Part shown: positions 1 through 5,002 of the stretch, in pieces
How the letters are laid out: each line of letters starts with the position of its first letter
How positions within the stretch are numbered: position 1 is the first letter of the stretch
Origin: JBJKRF01 sp046704785
GTDB lineage: Bacteria; Chloroflexota; Anaerolineae; Anaerolineales; Villigracilaceae
Assembly: GCA_046704785.1 (NCBI GenBank)
Contig: JBJKRF010000135.1
Coordinates: 1 to 5,002 of the forward strand
Direction: 5' to 3'
DNA: 5,002 nucleotides
Notes under the pieces: generated by a model
Databases searched by the model: none
The model's input: only the letters and a program-made list of their open reading frames with translations
Told to the model about the DNA's origin: nothing
Translations under genes and position numbers: made by a program

Positions 1-97
1 ATTTTTACCGCCAAGCTACCATCCTACCCGCTCTGTCGGGGCTACTTCGTTTGTACCCGACCACAGTCTATTGCATAATTTGTAAAGGTGCTCTGAT
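1..97. other. Upstream region without an assignable gene
   Basis: No gene can be assigned here. All three + frames are open from the window edge to stops at 76-78, 83-85 and 105-107, so the tail of an upstream gene could end here, but none of the short translations is recognisable. A weak inverted repeat (GTCGGG at 35-40 and CCCGAC at 56-61, 15-base loop) has no T tract after it and is not called a terminator. The MoxR-type ATPase and DUF58 genes that often precede TgpA-type transglutaminase genes are not visible; they could lie beyond the left edge. Confidence 0.4.
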
Positions 98-119
98 CTC
101 TTTTTGAACTCTTTTGAAC
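98..119 (+). repeat. Tandem direct repeat with about one-helical-turn spacing
   Basis: CTCTTTTTGAA (98-108) is followed directly by CTCTTTTGAA (109-118). The shared octamer TTTTGAAC occurs at 102-109 and again at 112-119, exactly 10 bases apart. Two identical half-sites on the same DNA face, next to a candidate -35 element and about 30-45 bases before the transglutaminase start codon, is the arrangement seen for activators that bind direct repeats. That role is inference; a chance duplication in a T-rich stretch is possible. Confidence 0.45.
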
Positions 120-131
120 CGTGCCAATAAT
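104..131 (+). promoter_or_regulatory. Candidate sigma-70-type promoter for the transglutaminase-cyclase genes
   Basis: TTGAAC (104-109) matches the TTGACA consensus at four of six bases. It is followed after 16 bases by AATAAT (126-131), which matches TATAAT at five of six. Transcription would then begin near 138, leaving a leader of only about 10 bases before the ATG at 147, which would fit the lack of a Shine-Dalgarno there. The -35 element overlaps the TTTTGAAC repeat. An alternative pairing (TTGCAT at 71-76 with TGATCT at 94-99) is weaker. This is pattern matching only. Confidence 0.3.
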
Positions 132-146
132 AGCATATCGGTACCT

Positions 147-2432
147 ATGAAACAGGAAGAGACGACTTTTTGGGACTGGTTTGCGGCATTGCTCACCGTC
201 GTCGTCGTCTTCACCGCAGCCGCTCGCCTCGCAGCGACGAACTGGGTCCCCAACCTGACGGTTGTAGAGACGCTTACGCTCTACGGCGCGCTCCTGGGTC
301 TGGCGCTCGGCGCAAGCAAGTTCGGTCGACGCACCACCCGTTGGATGGTCTTTGCCTATACGGCGATCCTGCTCCCGTGGCAACTCTCGCAAACCATCAT
401 CGGGGAGGAGACGGCCCTTCAACGAGTATCCAGCCTGGGGGGGCGATTGGGAGCCGCTTTCATCCAGTTGTTGAGCAGCAAATCGATAGACGATCCCCTC
501 TTTTTTCTAACCCTGATGGCAGCCCTGTTCTGGTTCATCGGGCTCTATAGCGCGTACCAGTTGTTGCGCCATCCCGATGCGTTGCGGCTCTTGGTTCCAT
601 CCACACTTGCATTGCTACTCGTCCAGTATTACGACGCTGCGCATGCCGAGCGTATTTGGTTCGTGGCGTTTTTCTTCTTTGCCGCCTTGCTCCTGATTGG
701 ACGGGTCAATATCGTCACAAACCGCAGACGGTGGGAAAAACAAAATGTTTTGCTCAGCGGCGACATGAATATCGACCTGCGCAATAGTGTGATCGTTGCC
801 GCGGCAGTTTTAGTGACTATCGCCTGGCTATTGCCCACCCCGGCGATCGCGCTCCCCGTAGCCGCACATTGGTGGAAACAAGCGAGTCAGCCCTTTGACA
901 ACACACGCCAACATCTTAACAACGCGTTGGCGGCTTTACGTCAGCCGGCGCAGCCTGGCAATGAACTTTACGGGAGCACCATGGGGTTGGGGCGCTATGC
1001 TGGCAGCGGCGAGGACGAGGTCTTTCGCGTGATGCCCCCGCAGGATTACTATCAGCGATACTACTGGCGCTCCCGTGTGTACGACACCTATCAGGACGGG
1101 AACTGGCAAGCGACCACCGGGCAGAATATACCTTTCGATCCCGCGGCTGGAAACTTGACGATCCCAGCCCAGACGGCAGGGGTGCAGAAAACGTTCACCA
1201 TCACCTGGGAAGCAGGGAAGACCACGATTCTGACGATGCCATCGCAGCCACTTTGGGCCAGCCGCGCCGGACTGGTGCGTAGCGTATCCTTGCCGGATCA
1301 CCAGATCGACCTGTTGAATCTATCGTTAACTACGGCTCTCCAGGCTGGCGACCAATATACCGTCCATGCGCTGATGGTCAACCCAACGGTTCCGGAACTC
1401 GAAAAGGCCGGGACGGGCTACCCGGCCAGGGTCATGGAGCGCTACCTGCAATTGCCCCCAGATTTATCGACACAGGTACGTGACCTGGCGCAAGAGATTA
1501 CACAAAACGCTTCCACGCCGTATGATAAGGCCGACAAGATCACGACTTACCTGCGCGAGAACATCAAATATAGTGGCAGCGTTCCCACCGCGCCTCCCGG
1601 CGTCGATCCCATCGACTGGTTTTTATTCACCTGGAAGAGCGGATTTTGTAACTATTACGCGACCGCCGAAGTGTTGATGTTGCGTGTGGTGGGTGTGCCG
1701 GCGCGGTTGGCTGTTGGATACGCTCAAGGCGCGCCCGTGCCTGGCGGCGCATACGTTGTGCGTGGAAAAGATTCCCATGCCTGGCCGGAGGTCTATTTTC
1801 CCAACATCGGTTGGGTGGAATTCGAGCCAACCGCCAACCAACTGCCGCTGATCCGCTCACAAGGGGCAAACGATAGCCAACAGTCCACATTGGAGGCTCA
1901 AGGTCTGTTACCCAACCACGGGAGTGCCCAAGGGAGTCAAAATGGTGGGACAAACGGCCCAAGTCTATATCTCCAAATCGCGCAGCATCCATTACTCGTG
2001 TGGGTTATAATCCTGACAGGAATCATCCTGCTTGGCTATGGACTGTGGACCCTGGATCGACAGCGTTCCATTTCCATGCGCGTTCCGTTGGCCATCCGAA
2101 GTTGGCTTCTTCGTTATCATCTACGTGTTCCCCAATGGGTGAATCGCTGGGTAGCGTGGAATGAACGAGGCCCTGTGGAACGCGCATTCCATGCAGTCAA
2201 TCAGAGTCTGGCGTGGTTACACCAGCCTCAACCTGTTTATGCGACGCCCGCGGAGCGCGCTGCCCTATTGAAGCGACTCCTCCCGTCAGCAGCCGAAGAC
2301 ATCGATATCCTTGCCTATGAGCACGAAATTACCCTCTTCAGTAAACATTCCGGCGACCCGACCCGTGCTGCAAAAGCTGGCTGGAGAATTCGGTTTTACA
2401 CGTTACGTAGCATTATTCGCCATCGGATGTAA
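147..2432 (+). CDS. TgpA-type membrane transglutaminase-like protein (DUF3488/transglutaminase core/DUF4129 layout)
   Basis: Predicted 761-residue membrane enzyme with an extracytoplasmic transglutaminase/protease-like domain; substrate unknown. Seven hydrophobic segments lie near residues 9-31, 40-57, 64-84, 117-138, 146-161, 170-186 and 213-236. Basic loops (KFGRRTTR, RHPDALR, TNRRRWEK) fall on the cytoplasmic side, as the positive-inside rule expects. Residues 237-612 are outside; the core at about 440-565 has the nucleophile motif GFCNYYATA (Cys501) and DSHAWPEVYF (His544). The usual third acidic residue is Glu560 in VEFEPT rather than Asp, which I recall as common in TgpA-like proteins. 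A Gly/Ser/Gln/Asn-rich linker leads to an eighth membrane segment (616-635) and a cytoplasmic tail resembling DUF4129 (about 675-755, TPAERAALLKRL). ATG at 147 is preferred over an upstream in-frame TTG at 114; neither has a clear Shine-Dalgarno. The stop overlaps or closely precedes the cyclase start. The family is secure, the biological role is not. Confidence 0.92.
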   Translation: MKQEETTFWDWFAALLTVVVVFTAAARLAATNWVPNLTVVETLTLYGALLGLALGASKFGRRTTRWMVFAYTAILLPWQLSQTIIGEETALQRVSSLGGRLGAAFIQLLSSKSIDDPLFFLTLMAALFWFIGLYSAYQLLRHPDALRLLVPSTLALLLVQYYDAAHAERIWFVAFFFFAALLLIGRVNIVTNRRRWEKQNVLLSGDMNIDLRNSVIVAAAVLVTIAWLLPTPAIALPVAAHWWKQASQPFDNTRQHLNNALAALRQPAQPGNELYGSTMGLGRYAGSGEDEVFRVMPPQDYYQRYYWRSRVYDTYQDGNWQATTGQNIPFDPAAGNLTIPAQTAGVQKTFTITWEAGKTTILTMPSQPLWASRAGLVRSVSLPDHQIDLLNLSLTTALQAGDQYTVHALMVNPTVPELEKAGTGYPARVMERYLQLPPDLSTQVRDLAQEITQNASTPYDKADKITTYLRENIKYSGSVPTAPPGVDPIDWFLFTWKSGFCNYYATAEVLMLRVVGVPARLAVGYAQGAPVPGGAYVVRGKDSHAWPEVYFPNIGWVEFEPTANQLPLIRSQGANDSQQSTLEAQGLLPNHGSAQGSQNGGTNGPSLYLQIAQHPLLVWVIILTGIILLGYGLWTLDRQRSISMRVPLAIRSWLLRYHLRVPQWVNRWVAWNERGPVERAFHAVNQSLAWLHQPQPVYATPAERAALLKRLLPSAAEDIDILAYEHEITLFSKHSGDPTRAAKAGWRIRFYTLRSIIRHRM

Positions 2433-2433
2433 T

Positions 2434-2443
2434 GGAGATTAGT
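2434..2443 (+). promoter_or_regulatory. Shine-Dalgarno deciding the cyclase start
   Basis: GGAG at 2434-2437 lies six bases before the ATG at 2444, an ideal spacing. The other in-frame ATG, at 2432, overlaps the preceding stop as TAATG and has only a weak GGA before it (2425-2427). The GGAG itself sits inside the first codons of the longer form. This favours the start at 2444 but does not exclude the coupled start at 2432, which would add four residues (MEIS). Confidence 0.6.
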
Positions 2444-4150
2444 ATGGACACTTCCCCGTCAATACCTGTTGATCAACAGATCAAGGCGCTCAGCCAGACA
2501 GCCGGGCAAATCCGCTCCGCGATTTTGCCGGCGCGTTCCAGCCTGCCAATAAGCACGCTCGAAGATCTGTCGCAGCTCGAGAGTCGCCTGTATCACCTGG
2601 CGCAGGAGGTCGCTGCATTTACCGAAGAGCGCAACAATCTGATCGCGCTGACGGAGACCAGTCAGGCCATCAACTCTACGCTGGAACTGGACGAAGTATT
2701 GCGTGTCGTGATGGACAACATCATCCGGCTGACCGAAGCCGAACGTGGCTTCTTGATGCTGCGTGACGATTCGGGTCAGATGGTGACGCGCGTGGCACGC
2801 AACTGGGAACAGGAGTCGATCAACAAAACCGAATACGCCGTCAGCCGCACCGTGCTCCAACGTGTCATCGACAGCGGCGAAGCCGTATTGACTACCAATG
2901 CCCAGGAAGACCCGCGCTTCGGCGGCAAAGAGAGCATTATCGCTTTCAACCTGCGCTCGATTTTGTGCGTACCGCTCAAAGTGAAATCTGACCTGATCGG
3001 CGTCATCTACACCGACAACCGCATCCGCAGTGGAATCTTTACCGAGGCCGAACGCGATCTGCTGGCCGTCTTTGCCAACCAATCGGCCATTGCCATTGAT
3101 AATGCGCGATTATTTGCCTCCCTGCGCCGCACCCTGGCCGAGGTGACCGAACTGAAGAATATGATGGACAACATCTTTGCCTCCATTGCGAGCGGCGTCA
3201 TCACTGCTAATATTCAGGACCAGATCACCTTGTGCAACCGCGCCGCCGAATCCATTCTCGGTCAGGCTGCCGCACAAATCATCGGCCATCGCCTGGACGA
3301 GGTCTTGCCATCCATCGCAGGCGACATCTTGCCGCAAATCACCAACGTACGCAAAAAGGACGCGGCCATTATCGACCTGGAAATCAGCCACACCTTGCCG
3401 CAGCGCGGCGCGGTCGATTGGCGATTGAACCTTTCACCCCTCAAGGATGCCGACGAGACCACCCAGGGCGTCGCCATCGTGCTCGACGATTTGACCGAAC
3501 GGAAGCGCCTGGAAGCCCAGCGCAAACTCTTCGAGCGCATGGTCTCTCCGGCAGTGATCCAACAACTCGACCCCAACGGCCTGGCGTTGGGCGGCAAGCG
3601 GGTGGACATTACCACTCTTTTTGCCGATATCCGTGGTTTCACCAGCTACAGCGAAACCCAGTCGCCGGAACAACTGGTCTCGGTGTTGAATCAATACCTG
3701 GCCGCCGGCGCCGAAGCCGTGCTGGAAGAGGAAGGCACGGTAGACAAATTCCTCGGCGACGCCGTGATGGCCTGGTTCAATGCGCCTATTCCGCAAGCCG
3801 ACCACACCTTGCGCGCCGTGCGCACCGCCCTGAAACTGCGTGATCGCATTGCGCAACTCCACAAAGCGTTGCCGCCGGAGGCGCATTTGGCCTTTGGCGT
3901 AGGCATCCATTACGGCGACGCCATCCTGGGCTTAATCGGTACCGAAAAACGCCTGGAATACACCGCTATTGGCGACAGCGTCAACACCACCAAACGCCTG
4001 CAGGAAAACGCCGGGAAAAACCAGATCGTCATCAGCCAGGACGCCTACGAACGGGTCAAGGACAAAATCGAAGTGCGGCCCATGGAGCCCATGTCGGTTA
4101 AAGGCAAGCGCGAGCCCATTCCGGTTTACGAAGTCCTTGGGCTTCGTTAG
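2444..4150 (+). CDS. GAF-PAS-class III adenylate cyclase
   Basis: Predicted 568-residue cytoplasmic enzyme making cAMP from ATP as a dimer. It has no membrane segment or signal peptide. Order of parts: helical N-terminus (about 38-70); GAF sensor domain (about 71-222, with RSILCVPL and GVIYTDNR); a signalling helix (221-245); PAS domain (about 240-350); a linker helix ending in ERMVSPAVIQQL; and the cyclase domain (about 385-565). All class III catalytic positions are present: metal-binding Asp395 (FADIRGFT) and Asp439 (FLGDAVMAWF), ATP-selecting Lys435 and Thr507 (EYTAIGD), and transition-state Asn514 and Arg518 (VNTTKRL). Lys plus Thr marks subclass IIIb adenylate rather than guanylate cyclases; several IIIb enzymes are bicarbonate-stimulated, though not shown here. 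The GAF domain lacks the NKFDE motif of cyclic-nucleotide-binding GAFs, so its ligand is unknown. Probably co-transcribed with the upstream transglutaminase. Numbering is from the ATG at 2444; a four-residue longer form starts at 2432. Confidence 0.93.
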   Translation: MDTSPSIPVDQQIKALSQTAGQIRSAILPARSSLPISTLEDLSQLESRLYHLAQEVAAFTEERNNLIALTETSQAINSTLELDEVLRVVMDNIIRLTEAERGFLMLRDDSGQMVTRVARNWEQESINKTEYAVSRTVLQRVIDSGEAVLTTNAQEDPRFGGKESIIAFNLRSILCVPLKVKSDLIGVIYTDNRIRSGIFTEAERDLLAVFANQSAIAIDNARLFASLRRTLAEVTELKNMMDNIFASIASGVITANIQDQITLCNRAAESILGQAAAQIIGHRLDEVLPSIAGDILPQITNVRKKDAAIIDLEISHTLPQRGAVDWRLNLSPLKDADETTQGVAIVLDDLTERKRLEAQRKLFERMVSPAVIQQLDPNGLALGGKRVDITTLFADIRGFTSYSETQSPEQLVSVLNQYLAAGAEAVLEEEGTVDKFLGDAVMAWFNAPIPQADHTLRAVRTALKLRDRIAQLHKALPPEAHLAFGVGIHYGDAILGLIGTEKRLEYTAIGDSVNTTKRLQENAGKNQIVISQDAYERVKDKIEVRPMEPMSVKGKREPIPVYEVLGLR

Positions 4151-4161
4151 CCCACATTTTT
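4138..4161 (+). terminator. Candidate intrinsic terminator or attenuator across the cyclase stop codon
   Basis: TGGGCT (4138-4143) and AGCCCA (4149-4154) form a perfect six-base-pair stem, four of the pairs G-C, with a five-base loop (TCGTT). After CA comes TTTTT (4157-4161). The stop codon TAG (4148-4150) lies within the loop and the right arm, so a terminating ribosome would compete with folding. The stem is short and the T run is offset by two bases, so partial termination is more likely than a full stop. Confidence 0.45.
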
Positions 4162-4172
4162 AACAGTTGGGG

Positions 4173-4520
4173 ATGGAGAATTTGCCTTCCTGGAAAGCAA
4201 CCTTTCAACGCGAGATTCAGCGCGCCGCCGCCGCGCGTGCCAGGGGTAATGAAGGTCAGGCGCGAGTTTGTGCGCGACGCGCGGCGGGTGCCGTTGCGCG
4301 GGAATACCTGTCTCGCGCGGGGATGCAATGCGTCACACCTAGCGCCTACGACCTCTTGCGGCAATTAATGGGCGTTGCAGGACTTCCCGAAACCGTTCAC
4401 ACATCGGCCGGGTACCTGACCCTGCGCGTGAACGAAGCGTTCAAACTCCCCGTCGCCGTTGACCTCGTTCAAGAAGCCCGGAACCTTGCCCAGGCTTTGT
4501 TCCCCAACGAACTGGAATAA
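4173..4520 (+). CDS. Small helical protein of unknown function (possible HEPN-like bundle)
   Basis: Predicted soluble protein of 115 residues that I cannot name. It is rich in Ala and Arg and appears almost wholly helical. Helix 1 spans about 4-24, and a conspicuous motif GNEGQARVCARRAAG (25-39) begins helix 2. A third helix covers 57-70, and a C-terminal segment KLPVAVDLVQEARNLAQAL (91-109) follows. I associate this pattern with uncharacterised Chloroflexota proteins and it recalls small HEPN-type bundles, but the R-x4-6-H catalytic motif of HEPN nucleases is not seen, so that link is weak. There is no signal peptide or membrane segment. Start is uncertain: ATG at 4173 has GGGG directly against it, an in-frame TTG lies at 4167, and TTG at 4182 has GGAG three bases before it. 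It ends with tandem stops TAA TAG. It follows the cyclase after 22 bases, but a possible terminator lies between them. Confidence 0.78.
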   Translation: MENLPSWKATFQREIQRAAAARARGNEGQARVCARRAAGAVAREYLSRAGMQCVTPSAYDLLRQLMGVAGLPETVHTSAGYLTLRVNEAFKLPVAVDLVQEARNLAQALFPNELE

Positions 4521-4533
4521 TAGTTGCAGGATT

Positions 4534-4562
4534 AAAAAACAGCCGGAGATGTCGGCTGTTTT
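4534..4562. terminator. Bidirectional intrinsic terminator between convergent genes
   Basis: AAAACAGCCG (4536-4545) and CGGCTGTTTT (4553-4562) form a perfect ten-base-pair inverted repeat with a seven-base loop (GAGATGT). Read on the + strand it ends in TTTT; on the minus strand it is followed by six Ts (the A run 4534-4539). It lies 13 bases after the stop of the 115-residue protein and 20 bases beyond the stop of the convergent gene, so it can serve both. Confidence 0.88.
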
Positions 4563-4582
4563 GTCGTGGCTTGGACTCTTGT

Positions 4583-4849
4583 TCAGGCAACCTTGCGGCG
4601 ACCAACGAAAAAGTAGATCGCTCGCGCGACGGTAATGATCATCAGACTGACAGAAAGCACACCGCCTAACACCAGCAGCAAATGTTGCGTCTCCGGCGGT
4701 TTATTGGCAATCAGCACCGGCGGCGTAAACCGGATACGTTTCCGTACGTTTTTCACAAACTTATTCGATGGCTTGATCGGGCGGAACGCATCGGCCAACC
4801 GGATTTCCACATCACTTAGATTTTCCATTTGCGTCTTACTTCCGCTCAT
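4583..4849 (-). CDS. Small single-span membrane protein of unknown function
   Basis: Predicted 88-residue protein, not recognised with certainty. A hydrophilic N-terminal half contains LADAFRPIKPSNKFVKNVRKRI (about 18-39, strongly basic at its end), then a PP-containing linker (43-52), one membrane helix (about 57-82, rich in Leu, Val and Ile) and a short basic tail GRRKVA. Both flanks of the helix are basic, so topology is unclear. I have seen similar small proteins with an F-P-x-P-S-x-x-F-V motif in Chloroflexota, sometimes beside sigma-factor genes, but nothing here confirms an anti-sigma role. ATG at 4849 is chosen because AAGGAG lies ten bases before it; an internal Met at residue 8 is an alternative. 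The reading frame stays open upstream to 4960, but that part translates the G/C runs into a Gly/Pro-rich sequence and is not believed to be coding. Convergent with the preceding gene. Confidence 0.7.
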   Translation of the reverse strand: MSGSKTQMENLSDVEIRLADAFRPIKPSNKFVKNVRKRIRFTPPVLIANKPPETQHLLLVLGGVLSVSLMIITVARAIYFFVGRRKVA

Positions 4850-4859
4850 TGGCTCTACA

Positions 4860-4867
4860 CTCCTTTT
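4860..4867 (-). promoter_or_regulatory. Ribosome binding site of the small membrane protein
   Basis: On the minus strand AAAAGGAG (complement of 4860-4867) precedes the ATG at 4849 by ten bases. It is the strongest Shine-Dalgarno in the window and fixes the start at 4849 rather than the Gly/Pro-rich upstream extension to 4960. Confidence 0.65.
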
Positions 4868-4919
4868 GCCTGCAACGCTATTCGGCTCTCTGGGAATTGG
4901 CGAGATGAAGCGGATTTGT

Positions 4920-4978
4920 GGGGGTGTATGGGGGGGCTTGGGGGGGCCGAACCCCCCCAACCAAAACCATTTCCCCCC
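4920..4978. repeat. G-run/C-run element: nested hairpin and possible G-quadruplex
   Basis: On the + strand there are G runs at 4920-4924 (5), 4930-4936 (7) and 4940-4946 (7), then C runs at 4952-4958 (7) and 4973-4978 (6). TTGGGGGGG (4938-4946) and CCCCCCCAA (4952-4960) make a perfect nine-base-pair hairpin with loop CCGAA. The outer G7 or G5 run can pair with the outer C6 run, giving a two-tier stem. The three G runs together can supply four tracts of at least three G, enough for an intramolecular quadruplex. No T tract follows on either strand, so it is not a canonical terminator. It lies in the leader or promoter region of the small membrane protein gene and may be a dispersed intergenic repeat. 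Confidence 0.75.
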
Positions 4979-5002
4979 AGAATTTAAAAAATAACAAATT
5001 AA
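4979..5002. other. AT-rich window edge, possible promoter region
   Basis: The last 24 bases are almost wholly A and T. On the minus strand TAAATT (complement of 4982-4987) could be a -10 element for the small membrane protein gene, with its -35 near or beyond the window edge. There is not enough sequence to decide, and no gene is visible here. Confidence 0.2.

Noticed and set aside
35..61. Inverted repeat GTCGGG/CCCGAC as an upstream terminator
   Set aside because: The stem is only six pairs with a 15-base loop and no T tract follows.
199..210. (GTC)4 trinucleotide repeat
   Set aside because: It encodes a Val run inside the first membrane helix and is short enough to be ordinary coding sequence.
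2459..3082. Long open frame of 207 codons on the minus strand
   Set aside because: It lies wholly inside the GAF region of the cyclase, whose protein has clear domain motifs. The antisense translation shows no recognisable domain and is a shadow of codon bias.
3232..3843. Open frame of 203 codons on the + strand in another frame
   Set aside because: It is embedded in the PAS-cyclase coding sequence and gives an Arg/Pro/His-rich translation typical of an out-of-frame shadow.
4850..4960. N-terminal extension of the small membrane protein up to 4960
   Set aside because: It would translate the G/C runs into Gly/Pro repeats. A strong ribosome binding site sits right before the internal ATG at 4849.
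4920..4978. G/C-run element as a rho-independent terminator
   Set aside because: The stems are strong but neither strand has a T run directly after the hairpin.
4635..4994. Open frame of 119 codons on the + strand opposite the small membrane protein
   Set aside because: It has no ribosome binding site, is antisense to a better-supported gene, and ends in the low-complexity G/C-run translation.

Overview
The window looks like ordinary chromosomal DNA from a free-living bacterium, most plausibly a member of the Chloroflexota (Anaerolineae-like). That assignment is inference: it rests on the moderately GC-rich coding sequence, the style of the GAF-PAS-cyclase protein, and two small proteins whose sequences resemble ones I associate with that phylum. 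No marker gene is present, so it is not proven.

Layout. Positions 1-146 are non-coding or hold an unidentifiable gene tail; they carry a helically phased direct repeat and a candidate promoter. Next come three genes on the + strand. The first (147-2432) is a multi-spanning membrane protein with an extracytoplasmic transglutaminase-like domain (TgpA type). The second (2444-4150, alternative start 2432) is a soluble GAF-PAS-class III adenylate cyclase with a complete set of catalytic residues. The third (4173-4520) is a small helical protein of unknown function. A short hairpin followed by five Ts spans the cyclase stop codon and may terminate or attenuate transcription before the third gene. 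A strong, probably bidirectional terminator (4534-4562) separates this block from a convergent small single-span membrane protein (4583-4849, minus strand). Upstream of that gene, 4920-4978 holds striking runs of G and C that form a nested hairpin and a possible G-quadruplex.

How the genes may work together. The transglutaminase-like protein and the cyclase overlap or nearly overlap (a TAATG junction plus an internal Shine-Dalgarno), so they are very likely co-transcribed and translationally coupled. The pairing suggests an envelope peptide- or protein-modifying enzyme expressed together with a cytoplasmic ligand-sensing cAMP producer. A functional link between them is inference from gene order only. 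I found no CRISPR array, tRNA, rRNA, insertion sequence, toxin-antitoxin pair or phage gene. The least explained parts are the G/C-run element, the unnamed 115-residue protein and the small membrane protein.
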